A DNA stretch of 43,929 nucleotides from Acinetobacter lwoffii (GTDB lineage: Bacteria > Pseudomonadota > Gammaproteobacteria > Pseudomonadales > Moraxellaceae): contig SPVA01000112.1 in assembly GCA_013530545.1 (NCBI GenBank), positions 1 through 43,929 on the forward strand. The letters run 5' to 3'. Numbering within the stretch: the stretch's first letter is position 1; each line of letters begins with the position of its first letter. The notes beneath the pieces are model-generated. The model saw only the letters and a program-made list of their open reading frames with translations, was not told the origin of the DNA and made no database searches. Of the stretch, positions 10,403-18,395 are shown in pieces. The position numbers were made by a program, and so were the translations under genes.

Positions 10403-10918
10403 TTAGAAATCATCATCAAGATCAAAGCTGTCATCGTCCAGGAAGCGGTCTTCCGCTTTGTCGATATCGGCCATGACTTTAACGAAGAAGCGTAGTTTGC
10501 GCACTGTATCGCGTGCTTCGGCCCAGTCTTCATCCGCATAATCAATTTTGAACTCGCGAACCAAGCCCTCAATCCATTGCTGGACTTCGACTTTTAGTGA
10601 AGTTAAGTCTTCAGCAGAAGTTGCATCGTCAAGTTGTTCACGAATTTCCAGAGCGTCCTGCAAGAATTCAAAATCACTGATCGACTGATCTAAGTGATAA
10701 TCCTGTTTCTTGAGAGACAGTAAATACGCTGCACGGCTATCGACCGCTGACAAGGCCTTAAATGCCTGATTGATCTCACTTGATTTAATCAGAGCCTGAT
10801 CTTTGTCTTCAGCTTTATCTGGATGATATTGTTGCTGCAACTTTAAAAATTCAGTCTTTAAAGCCGCTAAATCAATATCGAGTGCTACAGGAAGGTTGAA
10901 CAACTCAAAATGATTCAT
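10403..10918 (-). CDS. hscB: Fe-S assembly J-domain co-chaperone HscB
   Basis: A 171-residue co-chaperone that brings IscU to HscA and stimulates its ATPase. The N-terminal J domain carries the HPD tripeptide at residues 32-34 (QQQYHPDKAEDKD). The C-terminal three-helix IscU-binding domain follows (about 90-165), and the tail is very acidic (FLDDDSFDLDDDF). It lies between iscA and hscA on the minus strand, separated from iscA by about 100 nt that contain a strong hairpin (10970-10994). Confidence 0.95.
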   Translation of the reverse strand: MNHFELFNLPVALDIDLAALKTEFLKLQQQYHPDKAEDKDQALIKSSEINQAFKALSAVDSRAAYLLSLKKQDYHLDQSISDFEFLQDALEIREQLDDATSAEDLTSLKVEVQQWIEGLVREFKIDYADEDWAEARDTVRKLRFFVKVMADIDKAEDRFLDDDSFDLDDDF

Positions 10919-10969
10919 GGGAGATGGGATCCGCGATTAATGTGCAAAAATAACTGTATAAATGCAATT

Positions 10970-10994
10970 AAAACAGTGTGAAACACACTGTTTT
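10970..10994 (-). terminator. Intra-operon hairpin (attenuator-like) between iscA and hscB
   Basis: A perfect 11-bp stem, AAAACAGTGTG and CACACTGTTTT, closes a 3-nt loop. On the transcribed minus strand the stem ends in TTTT followed by AATTG, so it resembles a weak terminator. It would lower expression of hscB-hscA-fdx relative to iscRSUA, or protect the 3' end of a processed iscRSUA message. Confidence 0.6.
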
Positions 10995-11021
10995 AATGTC
11001 AAAAGAGAATAACTGCCGGGT

Positions 11022-11342
11022 TTATACAGTGAAGGATTCACCACAACCGCATTCGCCTTTTTTGTTGGGGTTGTTAAATTCGAAGCCTTCGTTCAAGCCG
11101 TTTTTAACATAGTCCATCTCCATACCTTCAAGATAAACCAGACTTTTCGGGTCAACGAATACTTTAACCCCAAACTGCTCAAAGGCTTGGTCATGTGCAT
11201 CGACTTCATCGACGAACTCGAGCACATAGGCCAGACCAGAACAGCCTGAAGTTTTCACACCAACGCGAATGCCTTCACCCTTACCGCGATTTTTTAAATA
11301 ATTGCTGATATGAGTTGCAGCATTTTCAGTTAAATGGATCAT
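11022..11342 (-). CDS. iscA: Iron-sulfur cluster assembly protein IscA
   Basis: A 106-residue A-type carrier that receives or delivers [Fe-S] clusters. The three conserved cysteines are Cys34 (SGCSGLAY), Cys98 and Cys100 (GECGCGESF). It follows iscU by about 34 nt in the isc operon. IscA is preferred over ErpA or SufA from its position in the operon. Confidence 0.95.
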   Translation of the reverse strand: MIHLTENAATHISNYLKNRGKGEGIRVGVKTSGCSGLAYVLEFVDEVDAHDQAFEQFGVKVFVDPKSLVYLEGMEMDYVKNGLNEGFEFNNPNKKGECGCGESFTV

Positions 11343-11376
11343 GAAAACTCCGTTAAAATTTCAAAACGTGGAACAA

Positions 11377-11763
11377 TTAAGCTTTAACTTTCTTGCTACG
11401 GTAGTCTTCTACAGCTGCTTTGATTGCATCTTCAGCAAGAACAGAGCAGTGTACTTTTACTGGTGGAAGTGCAAGTTCAGTCGCAATATCAATGTTCTTG
11501 ATCGCTTGAGCTTGATCCAAAGTTTTACCTTTGAGCCATTCAGTCACAAGTGAGCTTGATGCAATGGCAGAACCACAACCATAAGTTTTGAAACGTGCTT
11601 CTTCAATCACGCCTTCGTCGTTTACCTGAATCTGTAAACGCATTACGTCACCACATGCTGGCGCACCAACCATACCAGTACCAACGTTTTCAGCATTTTT
11701 GTCTAAAACGCCAACATTACGAGGGTTTTCGTAATGATCAATTACTTTTTCGCTATAAGCCAT
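11377..11763 (-). CDS. iscU: Fe-S cluster scaffold protein IscU
   Basis: A 128-residue scaffold on which IscS sulfur and iron are combined. Ligands Cys37 (GAPACGDVM, with Asp39), Cys63 (YGCGSA) and Cys106 (VHCSVL) are all present. LPPVK at residues 99-103 is the HscA recognition motif. The protein has the canonical full length and is separated from iscS by about 104 nt containing a hairpin. Confidence 0.97.
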   Translation of the reverse strand: MAYSEKVIDHYENPRNVGVLDKNAENVGTGMVGAPACGDVMRLQIQVNDEGVIEEARFKTYGCGSAIASSSLVTEWLKGKTLDQAQAIKNIDIATELALPPVKVHCSVLAEDAIKAAVEDYRSKKVKA

Positions 11764-11828
11764 GTTGCTTCTCCAAACCTCGGGGTCAGCCTTAGTATTA
11801 AATATGGGGGTAAAAAAACTTTTCTCAA

Positions 11829-11858
11829 TGAGATAGCAACGGATTTGTCACTATCTCA
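11829..11858 (-). other. Hairpin in the iscS-iscU intergenic region
   Basis: TGAGATAG at 11829-11836 pairs with CTATCTCA at 11851-11858 (8 bp, 14-nt loop). No T tract follows, so this is more likely an mRNA processing or stability element than a terminator. Confidence 0.4.
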
Positions 11859-11867
11859 GGATGAAAA

Positions 11868-13085
11868 TTAGTGCTCAGCCCACTCAACTTTAGAAAGGTC
11901 GATACCTTCCTTATACATATCCCAAAGCGGAGAAAGTTCACGTAACTTCTCAACAGCAGCTTTAGTGATAGTCAATACGTGATCGATATCTTCTTCAGTG
12001 GTGTATTTACCAAAGCTGAAGCGGATCGAACTGTGTGCAAGTTCGTCTGAAAGACCCAATGCACGAAGTACATAAGATGGTTCAAGTGTTGCAGATGTGC
12101 ATGCCGAACCTGAAGATACCGCAGCATCTTTCAATGCCATCATCAATGATTCGCCTTCAACGAAGTTGAAGCTAATGTTTAGATAGTTCGCAACGTTTTG
12201 TGTTGGATGGCCGTTCAGGAATACTTGTTCAAGGCCTTGTAAACCATTCCATAGCTTGTCGCGAAGTACACGTAAACGAGTTTGTTCAGCTTCCAGGTTT
12301 TTACCTGCAAGTTCAAATGCTTCACCCATACCTACAATCTGGTGAGTCGCAAGGGTACCTGAACGCATACCACGTTCATGGCCGCCACCATGCATTTCAG
12401 CTTTAAGGCGTACACGTGGGCTACGACGTACAAACAGTGCGCCAATACCTTTAGGGCCATAGATCTTGTGCGCAGAGAAGCTCATCAAGTCTACTTTTAA
12501 AGTTGAAAGATCAATTTCAACTTTACCCGCTGCCTGAGCTGCATCGACGTGGAAGAAAATCTTGTTGGCGCGAGTGATTTCACCAATCGCCGCAACATCA
12601 GTCACTGTGCCGATTTCATTGTTCACCATCATTAGGGAAACAAGAATCGTATCTGGACGGATTGCTGCTTGTACCATTTCTGGAGTAATTAAACCGGTTT
12701 GAGGTTGCGGCTCAATATAGGTAATTTCAAAACCTTCAGACTCAAGCTCACGACAGGTATCTAAAACTGCCTTATGTTCGATTTTAGAGGTAACGATATG
12801 TTTACCTTTAGATGCATAGAAATGAGCCACACCTTTAAGCGCAAGGTTGTCTGACTCGGTCGCACCCGAAGTCCATACGATTTCACGTGGATCAGCTTTA
12901 ATTAAATTCGCAACTTGTTCACGTGCATATTCAACTTTTTCTTCTGCTTGCCAACCATACGCGTGTGAACGAGATGCCGCATTACCAAAGGTACCATCGA
13001 ATGTTAAGCATTCCATCATACGTTCAGCAACCTGAGGATCTACAGGAGTTGTAGCTGCATAATCAAGATAAATCGGACGTTTCAT
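11868..13085 (-). CDS. iscS: Cysteine desulfurase IscS
   Basis: A 405-residue PLP enzyme that turns cysteine into alanine and passes the persulfide sulfur to IscU and to tRNA thiolation partners. The N-terminus [17 protein letters not shown] is nearly canonical. The PLP lysine lies in [12 protein letters not shown] (about residue 207). The catalytic loop cysteine is in [14 protein letters not shown] (about residue 329). It starts 1 nt after the end of iscR, which implies translational coupling. Confidence 0.98.
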   Translation of the reverse strand: MKRPIYLDYAATTPVDPQVAERMMECLTFDGTFGNAASRSHAYGWQAEEKVEYAREQVANLIKADPREIVWTSGATESDNLALKGVAHFYASKGKHIVTSKIEHKAVLDTCRELESEGFEITYIEPQPQTGLITPEMVQAAIRPDTILVSLMMVNNEIGTVTDVAAIGEITRANKIFFHVDAAQAAGKVEIDLSTLKVDLMSFSAHKIYGPKGIGALFVRRSPRVRLKAEMHGGGHERGMRSGTLATHQIVGMGEAFELAGKNLEAEQTRLRVLRDKLWNGLQGLEQVFLNGHPTQNVANYLNISFNFVEGESLMMALKDAAVSSGSACTSATLEPSYVLRALGLSDELAHSSIRFSFGKYTTEEDIDHVLTITKAAVEKLRELSPLWDMYKEGIDLSKVEWAEH

Positions 13086-13086
13086 G

Positions 13087-13560
13087 TCAAATACCTGTAA
13101 CCGATAAAAGGGCTGAATCTAAAGGTGCTGATTTTTGGCGTAATGACACAGTCTGGACGTTGTCACGTGCAACCAGATCAGCAAGCGAGATTTTTTCTAA
13201 ATAATCGGCGATGTGATGGGAGAGTTCCTGCCATAAATCATGAGTCAAGCACATCGCGCCATTCTGGCAATTGCCTTTATGGTCACAGCGAGTCGCATCA
13301 ACTGTTTCGTTTACAGCTTCAATAATTGCTAACACAGTAATTTCATCTGCATTACGTGCTAAATGGTAACCACCATTTGCGCCACGAACACTAGAAACTA
13401 AACCATGACGCTTGAGCTTCGCAAATAACTGCTCAAGATAAGCAACAGAAATAGTTTGACGTGCTGCAATTTCAGCGAGCGTTATCGTTTTTTCAGAAGG
13501 CTGCAAAGCTAGATCAAGTAGAGCAGTCACAGCGTAGCGACCGCGAGTGGTTAGGCGCAT
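13087..13560 (-). CDS. iscR: Fe-S cluster-responsive transcriptional regulator IscR
   Basis: An Rrf2-family repressor that senses [2Fe-2S] supply and controls the isc operon. The winged-helix N-terminus begins [14 protein letters not shown], and I chose the ATG at 13558-13560 because it matches this canonical start; an in-frame GTG four codons upstream is less likely. Cluster ligands Cys92, Cys98, Cys104 and His107 are all present at the E. coli positions. At 157 residues it is close to the usual 162. A textbook promoter and IscR-type operator lie directly upstream. Confidence 0.97.
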   Translation of the reverse strand: MRLTTRGRYAVTALLDLALQPSEKTITLAEIAARQTISVAYLEQLFAKLKRHGLVSSVRGANGGYHLARNADEITVLAIIEAVNETVDATRCDHKGNCQNGAMCLTHDLWQELSHHIADYLEKISLADLVARDNVQTVSLRQKSAPLDSALLSVTGI

Positions 13561-13593
13561 GATTCGATACACATGGTTAGACTAGATGTGTAG

Positions 13594-13622
13594 ATTTTAT
13601 GAATCCCGACTAAATTAGTCAA
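13594..13622 (-). promoter_or_regulatory. Promoter of the isc operon
   Basis: On the minus strand, TTGACT (13617-13622) and TAAAAT (13594-13599) are separated by 17 nt, an almost consensus sigma-70 promoter. The -10 ends 34 nt from the iscR ATG. Confidence 0.85.
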
Positions 13623-13626
13623 GTTA
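13602..13626. promoter_or_regulatory. IscR type 1 operator overlapping the isc promoter
   Basis: The core palindrome GACTAAATTAGTC (13608-13620) with flanking bases matches the known IscR [2Fe-2S] type 1 site pattern YYGACTRWWWYAGTCRR at every core position. It covers the -35 box and most of the spacer, as expected for autorepression by holo-IscR. Confidence 0.85.
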
Positions 13627-13672
13627 TTTTTAGTAGACCTTAGTGGGATTTAATTTTTGGAGAATGAAAGAT

Positions 13673-14323
13673 TTACATGCTCAGCCAATTATATACTAAT
13701 AACGTAATCAAAAGTACGCTGCTCAGGCCGAAAATGATATTAATACGCTTTTGACGGCGTTCGATCCGTTTTAGGCGGTTTTTATACTGTTTGACTTCCA
13801 CTTGCAGGGTATTGATCTTGGAACGCTGCTCTTCAATTTTCTTTAAAAGCGGCGCAATACGCTTTTTAGAAGCAATAATTTCCGCATCATCCGTCGGCGC
13901 ATCAGACAGCCAGTGTTTCCAGTCGGCTAGTACTTTTGGCAAACTGAATACGGTTAACAGATCACGAAATTCATCTTTTAAAACCTGATGACCATCAATG
14001 CGCATGCTGCGAATGCTACGACGATTACCAAAAATGAAAATTTTAATCAGATCGGGAAGTGTGGTGCGCACATCCAGGTCGACAATGCGGCCCGGTGCTT
14101 TATGGTCAAATAATAGTCCATTGGGGGTGAATTGCACATAAAAGTCGAAATACGGAATATAGCTATTAATTTTAATAGAGATGTTTTCATCTACAAACTT
14201 TTTGGCCTGTAATGCAACGACACGATCATGCTTGAGAATGAAGGTAAATATTGTCTCTAAAACAATTAACGTCATCGTAAGCAACAAATGCGGTTGATTT
14301 TGACTTTGTTGCGATTCGCTCAT
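13673..14323 (-). CDS. UbiJ-like SCP2-domain protein with coiled coil and C-terminal membrane anchor
   Basis: A 216-residue protein. Residues about 20-125 show the pattern of the UbiJ/SCP2 sterol-carrier fold: an N-terminal amphipathic helix (ETIFTFILKHD), alternating strands (ISIKINSYIPYFDFYVQF), the D-rich strand RIVDLDVRTTLPDLIKI, and RSMRIDGHQVLKDEF, which resembles the UbiJ strand-Gly-Asp segment. A highly charged coiled coil follows (about 145-190), then a single hydrophobic helix at about 194-213 (INIIFGLSSVLLITLLVYNW) ending the protein. UbiJ binds ubiquinone intermediates, but normally has no membrane anchor. I infer a lipid-binding, tail-anchored protein; the SCP2 assignment rests on pattern, not on a search. 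The ATG at 14323 is preferred to a TTG two codons upstream. It is divergent from the phasin gene. Confidence 0.6.
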   Translation of the reverse strand: MSESQQSQNQPHLLLTMTLIVLETIFTFILKHDRVVALQAKKFVDENISIKINSYIPYFDFYVQFTPNGLLFDHKAPGRIVDLDVRTTLPDLIKIFIFGNRRSIRSMRIDGHQVLKDEFRDLLTVFSLPKVLADWKHWLSDAPTDDAEIIASKKRIAPLLKKIEEQRSKINTLQVEVKQYKNRLKRIERRQKRINIIFGLSSVLLITLLVYNWLSM

Positions 14324-14526
14324 ATACAACCAATCCTTACCTGAAATATAAAGTGAAAAAGCTTCCTGCTTGTGAAGAGATTTCAGGGTTAAATCAAATT
14401 AGACTTGAAATAAATTGCTTTGTAGAACAGTTTATCAAATCTATCAAGTACTAAATTTGCTATTATGCAGTGGTTTTGTAGAATAATTTATAATAATTGC
14501 GCAGAAAACAAACAGGAGCCGTGCAC
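14324..14526. promoter_or_regulatory. Divergent promoter region, SCP2-like gene and phasin gene
   Basis: About 200 nt of AT-rich DNA between divergent starts. It must hold promoters for both genes, but I can assign no consensus boxes with confidence. AGGAGCC at 14513-14519 is the ribosome binding site of the phasin gene. Confidence 0.4.
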
Positions 14527-15000
14527 ATGGACAAGTCAAAAACAGCACAAGACTCAACTGAAGCTTCGAATGAGAAAACGCTGAAAACCAAGTCTAAATC
14601 TGCCTCGGAGCGCAAATCGGTTCTTGATTTTCGTAAATATACCAAACAAATCTGGTTGGCTGGGCTAGGGGCATTTTCACGTGCAGAAGAAGAAGGTAAC
14701 AAACTGTTTGACTCGCTGGTCAAGGTCGGGGAAGAGCTTGAATCTAAAACTGCAGATATTGCCGATCAAACTGTAGAGAAGGTTTCGGAAAAGGCCAAAG
14801 AGTCGGTTACAGACACCAAAGACAAAGTGGAAAAATTAATCGACAACTCTGTTCATCACTCATTGAATCGTATAGGATTAGTCACATTGAAGGATGTACA
14901 GTATTTGGAACGTTTAATCCTTCAGTTGCATGCCAAGGTTGATCAGTTGACTGCGGAACAAGAAAAAATGAAAGAAGAATTGTCGAAAAAACTTAAATAA
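14527..15000 (+). CDS. Phasin-family protein (polyhydroxyalkanoate granule-associated)
   Basis: A 157-residue protein of the PhaF/PhaI phasin type. Phasins coat polyester granules and related inclusions. After a Lys/Ser-rich disordered N-terminus (residues 1-35), the diagnostic segment RKYTKQIWLAGLGAFSRAEEEG appears in shortened form at about 38-58, followed by an amphipathic helical stretch (about 60-115) and a C-terminal heptad coiled coil (VQYLERLILQLHAKVDQLT) for oligomerisation. There is no long Lys/Ala-Pro histone-like tail, so it is the short phasin type. The start at 14527 has the ribosome binding site AGGAGCC. No PHA synthase lies in the window. Confidence 0.85.
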   Translation: MDKSKTAQDSTEASNEKTLKTKSKSASERKSVLDFRKYTKQIWLAGLGAFSRAEEEGNKLFDSLVKVGEELESKTADIADQTVEKVSEKAKESVTDTKDKVEKLIDNSVHHSLNRIGLVTLKDVQYLERLILQLHAKVDQLTAEQEKMKEELSKKLK

Positions 15001-15066
15001 AATGACTTTATTCATTATTCAATGTTTTTTTCGCATATTTTTTGAAAAAAAAGAGGTTCTTAAGTA

Positions 15067-15096
15067 TTGCGTTTATACCTAAAGCATTGCTATAAA
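15067..15096 (+). promoter_or_regulatory. Probable hupB promoter
   Basis: TTGCGT (15067-15072) and TATAAA (15091-15096) are 18 nt apart, about 67 nt upstream of the HU start. An AGAGGAC ribosome binding site lies at about 15147-15153. Confidence 0.55.
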
Positions 15097-15162
15097 GGCG
15101 TTATGGCATGTTAAACCAATTCTTGAACCTTAAATAAACGATATTAAGAGGACGTAATCTTC

Positions 15163-15435
15163 ATGAATAAATCAGAATTAATTGATGCAATTGCAGAAAA
15201 AGGGGGATTATCTAAGGCTGACGCAGGTAAAGCTTTAGATGCTACAATTGCTTCTGTTACTGAAGCTTTAAAATCGGGTGATACAGTAACTTTAGTGGGT
15301 TTTGGTACTTTTGGCGTGAAAGAACGCGCTGCACGTACTGGCCGTAACCCACAAACTGGTGCTACTCTTGAGATCAAAGCAAGCAAAGTACCTAGCTTCA
15401 AAGCAGGTAAAGGCTTAAAAGACGCTGTAGCTTAA
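15163..15435 (+). CDS. hupB: DNA-binding protein HU-beta
   Basis: A 90-residue nucleoid protein that bends and compacts DNA. The dimerisation helices (residues 1-40), the saddle, and the DNA-binding arm with RNPQTG at 61-66 (the proline that intercalates DNA) are all visible, and the C-terminus ends [12 protein letters not shown]. As in many gammaproteobacteria it lies directly upstream of ppiD. A strong terminator separates the two. Confidence 0.97.
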   Translation: MNKSELIDAIAEKGGLSKADAGKALDATIASVTEALKSGDTVTLVGFGTFGVKERAARTGRNPQTGATLEIKASKVPSFKAGKGLKDAVA

Positions 15436-15450
15436 GCTTACCCAGCGACG

Positions 15451-15478
15451 AAACGCGCCTTCTTTGGCGCGTTTTTTA
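15451..15478 (+). terminator. Rho-independent terminator after hupB
   Basis: AACGCGCC (15452-15459), loop TTCTTT, GGCGCGTT (15466-15473), then T run. GC-rich and strong. Confidence 0.92.
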
Positions 15479-15565
15479 TTGATAAATTTAATTGTGATGA
15501 TTAACACATTCATTCAATGGGTATTTTCGGTTAAAATCCTTTGCAAATAAAATATTGGAATACTT

Positions 15566-17431
15566 ATGGAAGCTTTTCGTAAAGTTATTAAGGGTTGGTT
15601 GGGCAAAGTCTTGCTCGTTCTGTTTTTGACCCCGTTAGCACTTGTAGGTATTGAAGGATATTTTAGCAGCGGAAACTCTGATGCAGCAAAATCAGTGAAC
15701 GGGACTGAAATATCTCAAAAAGAATTAGAGTCACTGACCAAATCATTTAAAGAACAATATCTCAGTTATGCCAATGGGGATGAAACTTTACTGAATCAAA
15801 GCTTCATTGACCAGAAAGCCATGGATACTCTGGTTGCACGTACTTTATTGCTGCAACAGGCTGAAGAATTAGGGATCAGTCTGAGTGACCAGCAAATTGA
15901 ACAGATGATTGCTCAGCAGCCTACTTTCCAGCAAGATGGCAAGTTCTCGAATGCTTTATATGAAAATTATCTGAAATCAATTGGCATGACCAATCGCGCT
16001 TTGATTGAAAGTTTACGTAAAGATCATGCGCTGAAGATGCTGTCATCGACTTTCCTGGATTATCCACTGGTAAGCCCAGTCGAAATGCAGCAGATTGCTG
16101 ATTTGCAAACTGAACAACGTCATATTCATATTTCCAGCATTAATCTGGACAGCTATAAAAAAGATGTCAAAGTGACGGATGCAGACATTGCTGCCTATTA
16201 TGAAAAACACAAAACGCTATTCAAACAGCCGACTAGTGTAGATGTCGACTATGTGGTGTTAAAGCCAAGCGATATTCAGGTGCAGAGTTTGGCGGTTACC
16301 GATGCTGAACTTCAAGAAGCGTATACTGCCTTTGTTGCAACACAAAAACAGGCAGTTAAACCGGATGTGAAGCATATTTTAATTACGGCGGACAGTCGTA
16401 GTGATGCTGAAGCAAAAAAACTGGCGACCGAGATTGCAGCCAAAATTAAAGCCGGTACCACTTTTGCTCAAGCTGCAGCACAATATTCTGAAGACCCTGA
16501 TTCTAAGTCTCAAGGTGGTGCGCTTGCTGTCTATGAAGAAGGTGTATTCGGTACTGCATTTGACCAGACGGTTAGTTCTTTAAAATCGGGTCAGGTGTCT
16601 GCACCGGTGAAAACAGATTATGGATACCACATTATTTCTGTGCAAACGCCAGATGTTGCGGTTCCTTCTTTTGAATCACAAAAAGCACGTTTGTCTGAAG
16701 AAGCTTTAGCTGCTAAAAAATCCAATGCATTCTCTGATACGGTCAATACGCTGAATGATATGGTGGTAGGAAGTGATTCACTGGATGTCGTTACTCAAGA
16801 AGTGAAAGGTGTGCAAGTCCAGAAAGCCCAAGGGGTAACACTTTCGACCCGTGATCCAGTGCTGAGCGATGCTAACCTCAAAGTCAAATTGTTTAATGAT
16901 GATGTTAAAAATGGTGATCGTAATGCTTCATCAAGCATTCAGTTGGCCAATGGTGATGTAGCCTGGATCAAGGTGCGTAATTATCATGCAGCTGGCGAAC
17001 AAACACTGGCAGAAGCAAAACCGCGTGTTAAGGCTCAGTTGATTGAAGACAAAGCAGCTGCTTTGGCAAAAGCAAAAATTCAGAAAGCTTTGGATGAGTT
17101 CAAAACCAAACCGGCTGCGGCAGTGGCGAAAGGTGATTTGATCTTTGAAGATGCTGGTGTTTACACACGTGCTGAAGGTTTACTAAAACGTGATGTACAG
17201 CGTGCGGCCTTTAGTCTTCCGACACCAAAAGCAGGCCATTGGTCAGTGACTACAGCGAAAATGCCAAATGAGCTGGTTGTGGTTGCTGTATCAGAAGTGA
17301 AGAAAAATCCGGTGGATGTGTTGAGTGCAGAACAACGCAGTGAGTTGGTGAAGTTATATCAACAACTTCGTGGTCAGCAGGAATTTGATGACTATACGCG
17401 TTACCTGAAATCTCAAGCAAAAATCAAATAA
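15566..17431 (+). CDS. ppiD: Periplasmic peptidyl-prolyl isomerase / chaperone PpiD
   Basis: A 621-residue inner-membrane-anchored chaperone that meets proteins as they leave the Sec translocon. An uncleaved N-terminal helix (about residues 12-30, GKVLLVLFLTPLALVGIEGY) anchors it. A SurA-like N-terminal chaperone region follows, then a parvulin domain at about 265-360 with KHILITADS, FAQAAAQYSEDPDSKSQGG and DYGYHIISVQ, and a C-terminal domain. Length matches PpiD (about 620), not SurA (about 430). The position after hupB is the conserved gene order. Bacterial PpiD parvulin domains often lack isomerase activity, so catalysis is uncertain. Confidence 0.95.
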   Translation: MEAFRKVIKGWLGKVLLVLFLTPLALVGIEGYFSSGNSDAAKSVNGTEISQKELESLTKSFKEQYLSYANGDETLLNQSFIDQKAMDTLVARTLLLQQAEELGISLSDQQIEQMIAQQPTFQQDGKFSNALYENYLKSIGMTNRALIESLRKDHALKMLSSTFLDYPLVSPVEMQQIADLQTEQRHIHISSINLDSYKKDVKVTDADIAAYYEKHKTLFKQPTSVDVDYVVLKPSDIQVQSLAVTDAELQEAYTAFVATQKQAVKPDVKHILITADSRSDAEAKKLATEIAAKIKAGTTFAQAAAQYSEDPDSKSQGGALAVYEEGVFGTAFDQTVSSLKSGQVSAPVKTDYGYHIISVQTPDVAVPSFESQKARLSEEALAAKKSNAFSDTVNTLNDMVVGSDSLDVVTQEVKGVQVQKAQGVTLSTRDPVLSDANLKVKLFNDDVKNGDRNASSSIQLANGDVAWIKVRNYHAAGEQTLAEAKPRVKAQLIEDKAAALAKAKIQKALDEFKTKPAAAVAKGDLIFEDAGVYTRAEGLLKRDVQRAAFSLPTPKAGHWSVTTAKMPNELVVVAVSEVKKNPVDVLSAEQRSELVKLYQQLRGQQEFDDYTRYLKSQAKIK

Positions 17432-17442
17432 AATTATTGTAT

Positions 17443-17472
17443 AAAAAACCAGCCTGCGGGCTGGTTTTTTAT
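17443..17472. terminator. Bidirectional terminator between ppiD and the DUF2797 gene
   Basis: ACCAGCC-TGCG-GGCTGGT (17448-17465) flanked by A6 and T6; serves both converging genes. Confidence 0.92.
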
Positions 17473-17491
17473 TTTCTAGGCAAATAATGGT

Positions 17492-18361
17492 TTAAGCACG
17501 AATAATCAGTTCATAACCGGTATATTTGCGCATATTAATTACGCCAGTATCCAGAATTAAATACTGACCCTTGATGCCTTGTAATTTGCCACGAATGACA
17601 GGAGTTTTATCCAGATTATGCGATTTAATCTTTTCTGGATATTGTTCTACCGGATAAATAAATTCTCGTGCGAATTCATCTTCCAATACTTCAATATTCT
17701 CATTAAATTCTAGATTCTGATTAAATTCTTCACGAATGCTTTGAATTTTAGGCGCGAATTCTTCTAAAAGTTGTTCACGCACTTCAATCAGATTCAATGG
17801 TTCTGCTTCACCTTTGAGCAGCTTGCGCCAGTCAGTCTTATCAGCAACCTGAGTACCAAACATGACCTCAAGCTTTCCAGAAAGACGACGTGAGCCCACT
17901 TTCATAATCGGCAGGGCTTGGGTCGCGCCCTGATCAAGCCAGCGGGTCGGCATTTGGCTGGTACGGGTAATACCGACCTTTAATGCGCTAGAATTGGCCA
18001 AATAGACAATATGTGGCTGAAAGCAGACATTCTGTGCAAACTCATCTTCGCGGCAAGTGCCTAAATGATAATGGCAAGTCTCTGGCTTCATGATGCACAT
18101 ATCACATGAAGCATTGGTTTTAAAACATTTAAAACAGTGACCTTGCGAAAATGATTTGGAAGTTTTGTTGCCACAGGACACGCAGTAAATATTACCGGTC
18201 CATTCAATTTCGATTTCCTGGCCTAAATTAAACGGAAGATCAATTTCTGCACGATCTAGAATTAATTTATATTCAACATTTGCCCGCTGTATCTGTTGAT
18301 CAGTTACACTAAGGTCCTTGAGGCCGACGTGCATTTTATGACAAATGCCCTGAAGTTCCAT
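17492..18361 (-). CDS. DUF2797 zinc-ribbon protein
   Basis: A 289-residue soluble protein of a family without a known function. A first domain (1-55) precedes a zinc ribbon with Cys60, Cys63, Cys76 and Cys79 (C-x2-C-x12-C-x2-C). A second Cys/His cluster follows (Cys86, Cys89, Cys96, His98, Cys103, Cys113, His117). Then comes HIVYLANSSALKVGITR (residues 117-133) with RWLDQGA (140-146). This segment reads like the strand-turn-strand and downstream Arg of GIY-YIG-type nuclease domains of the T5orf172 kind; that is inference. The C-terminus returns to a beta-rich region (RGKLQGIKGQYLILDTGVINMRKY in shorter pieces). It is divergent from the DUF6231-like gene, with only 34 nt between starts. Confidence 0.8.
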   Translation of the reverse strand: MELQGICHKMHVGLKDLSVTDQQIQRANVEYKLILDRAEIDLPFNLGQEIEIEWTGNIYCVSCGNKTSKSFSQGHCFKCFKTNASCDMCIMKPETCHYHLGTCREDEFAQNVCFQPHIVYLANSSALKVGITRTSQMPTRWLDQGATQALPIMKVGSRRLSGKLEVMFGTQVADKTDWRKLLKGEAEPLNLIEVREQLLEEFAPKIQSIREEFNQNLEFNENIEVLEDEFAREFIYPVEQYPEKIKSHNLDKTPVIRGKLQGIKGQYLILDTGVINMRKYTGYELIIRA

Positions 18362-18395
18362 AAAAATTACTCACTTAAATCATAAGGATGCAGTT

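Noticed and set aside
14463..14723. 86-codon frame antisense to the phasin gene
   Set aside because: It overlaps the phasin start and ribosome binding site on the opposite strand and has no plausible start context.
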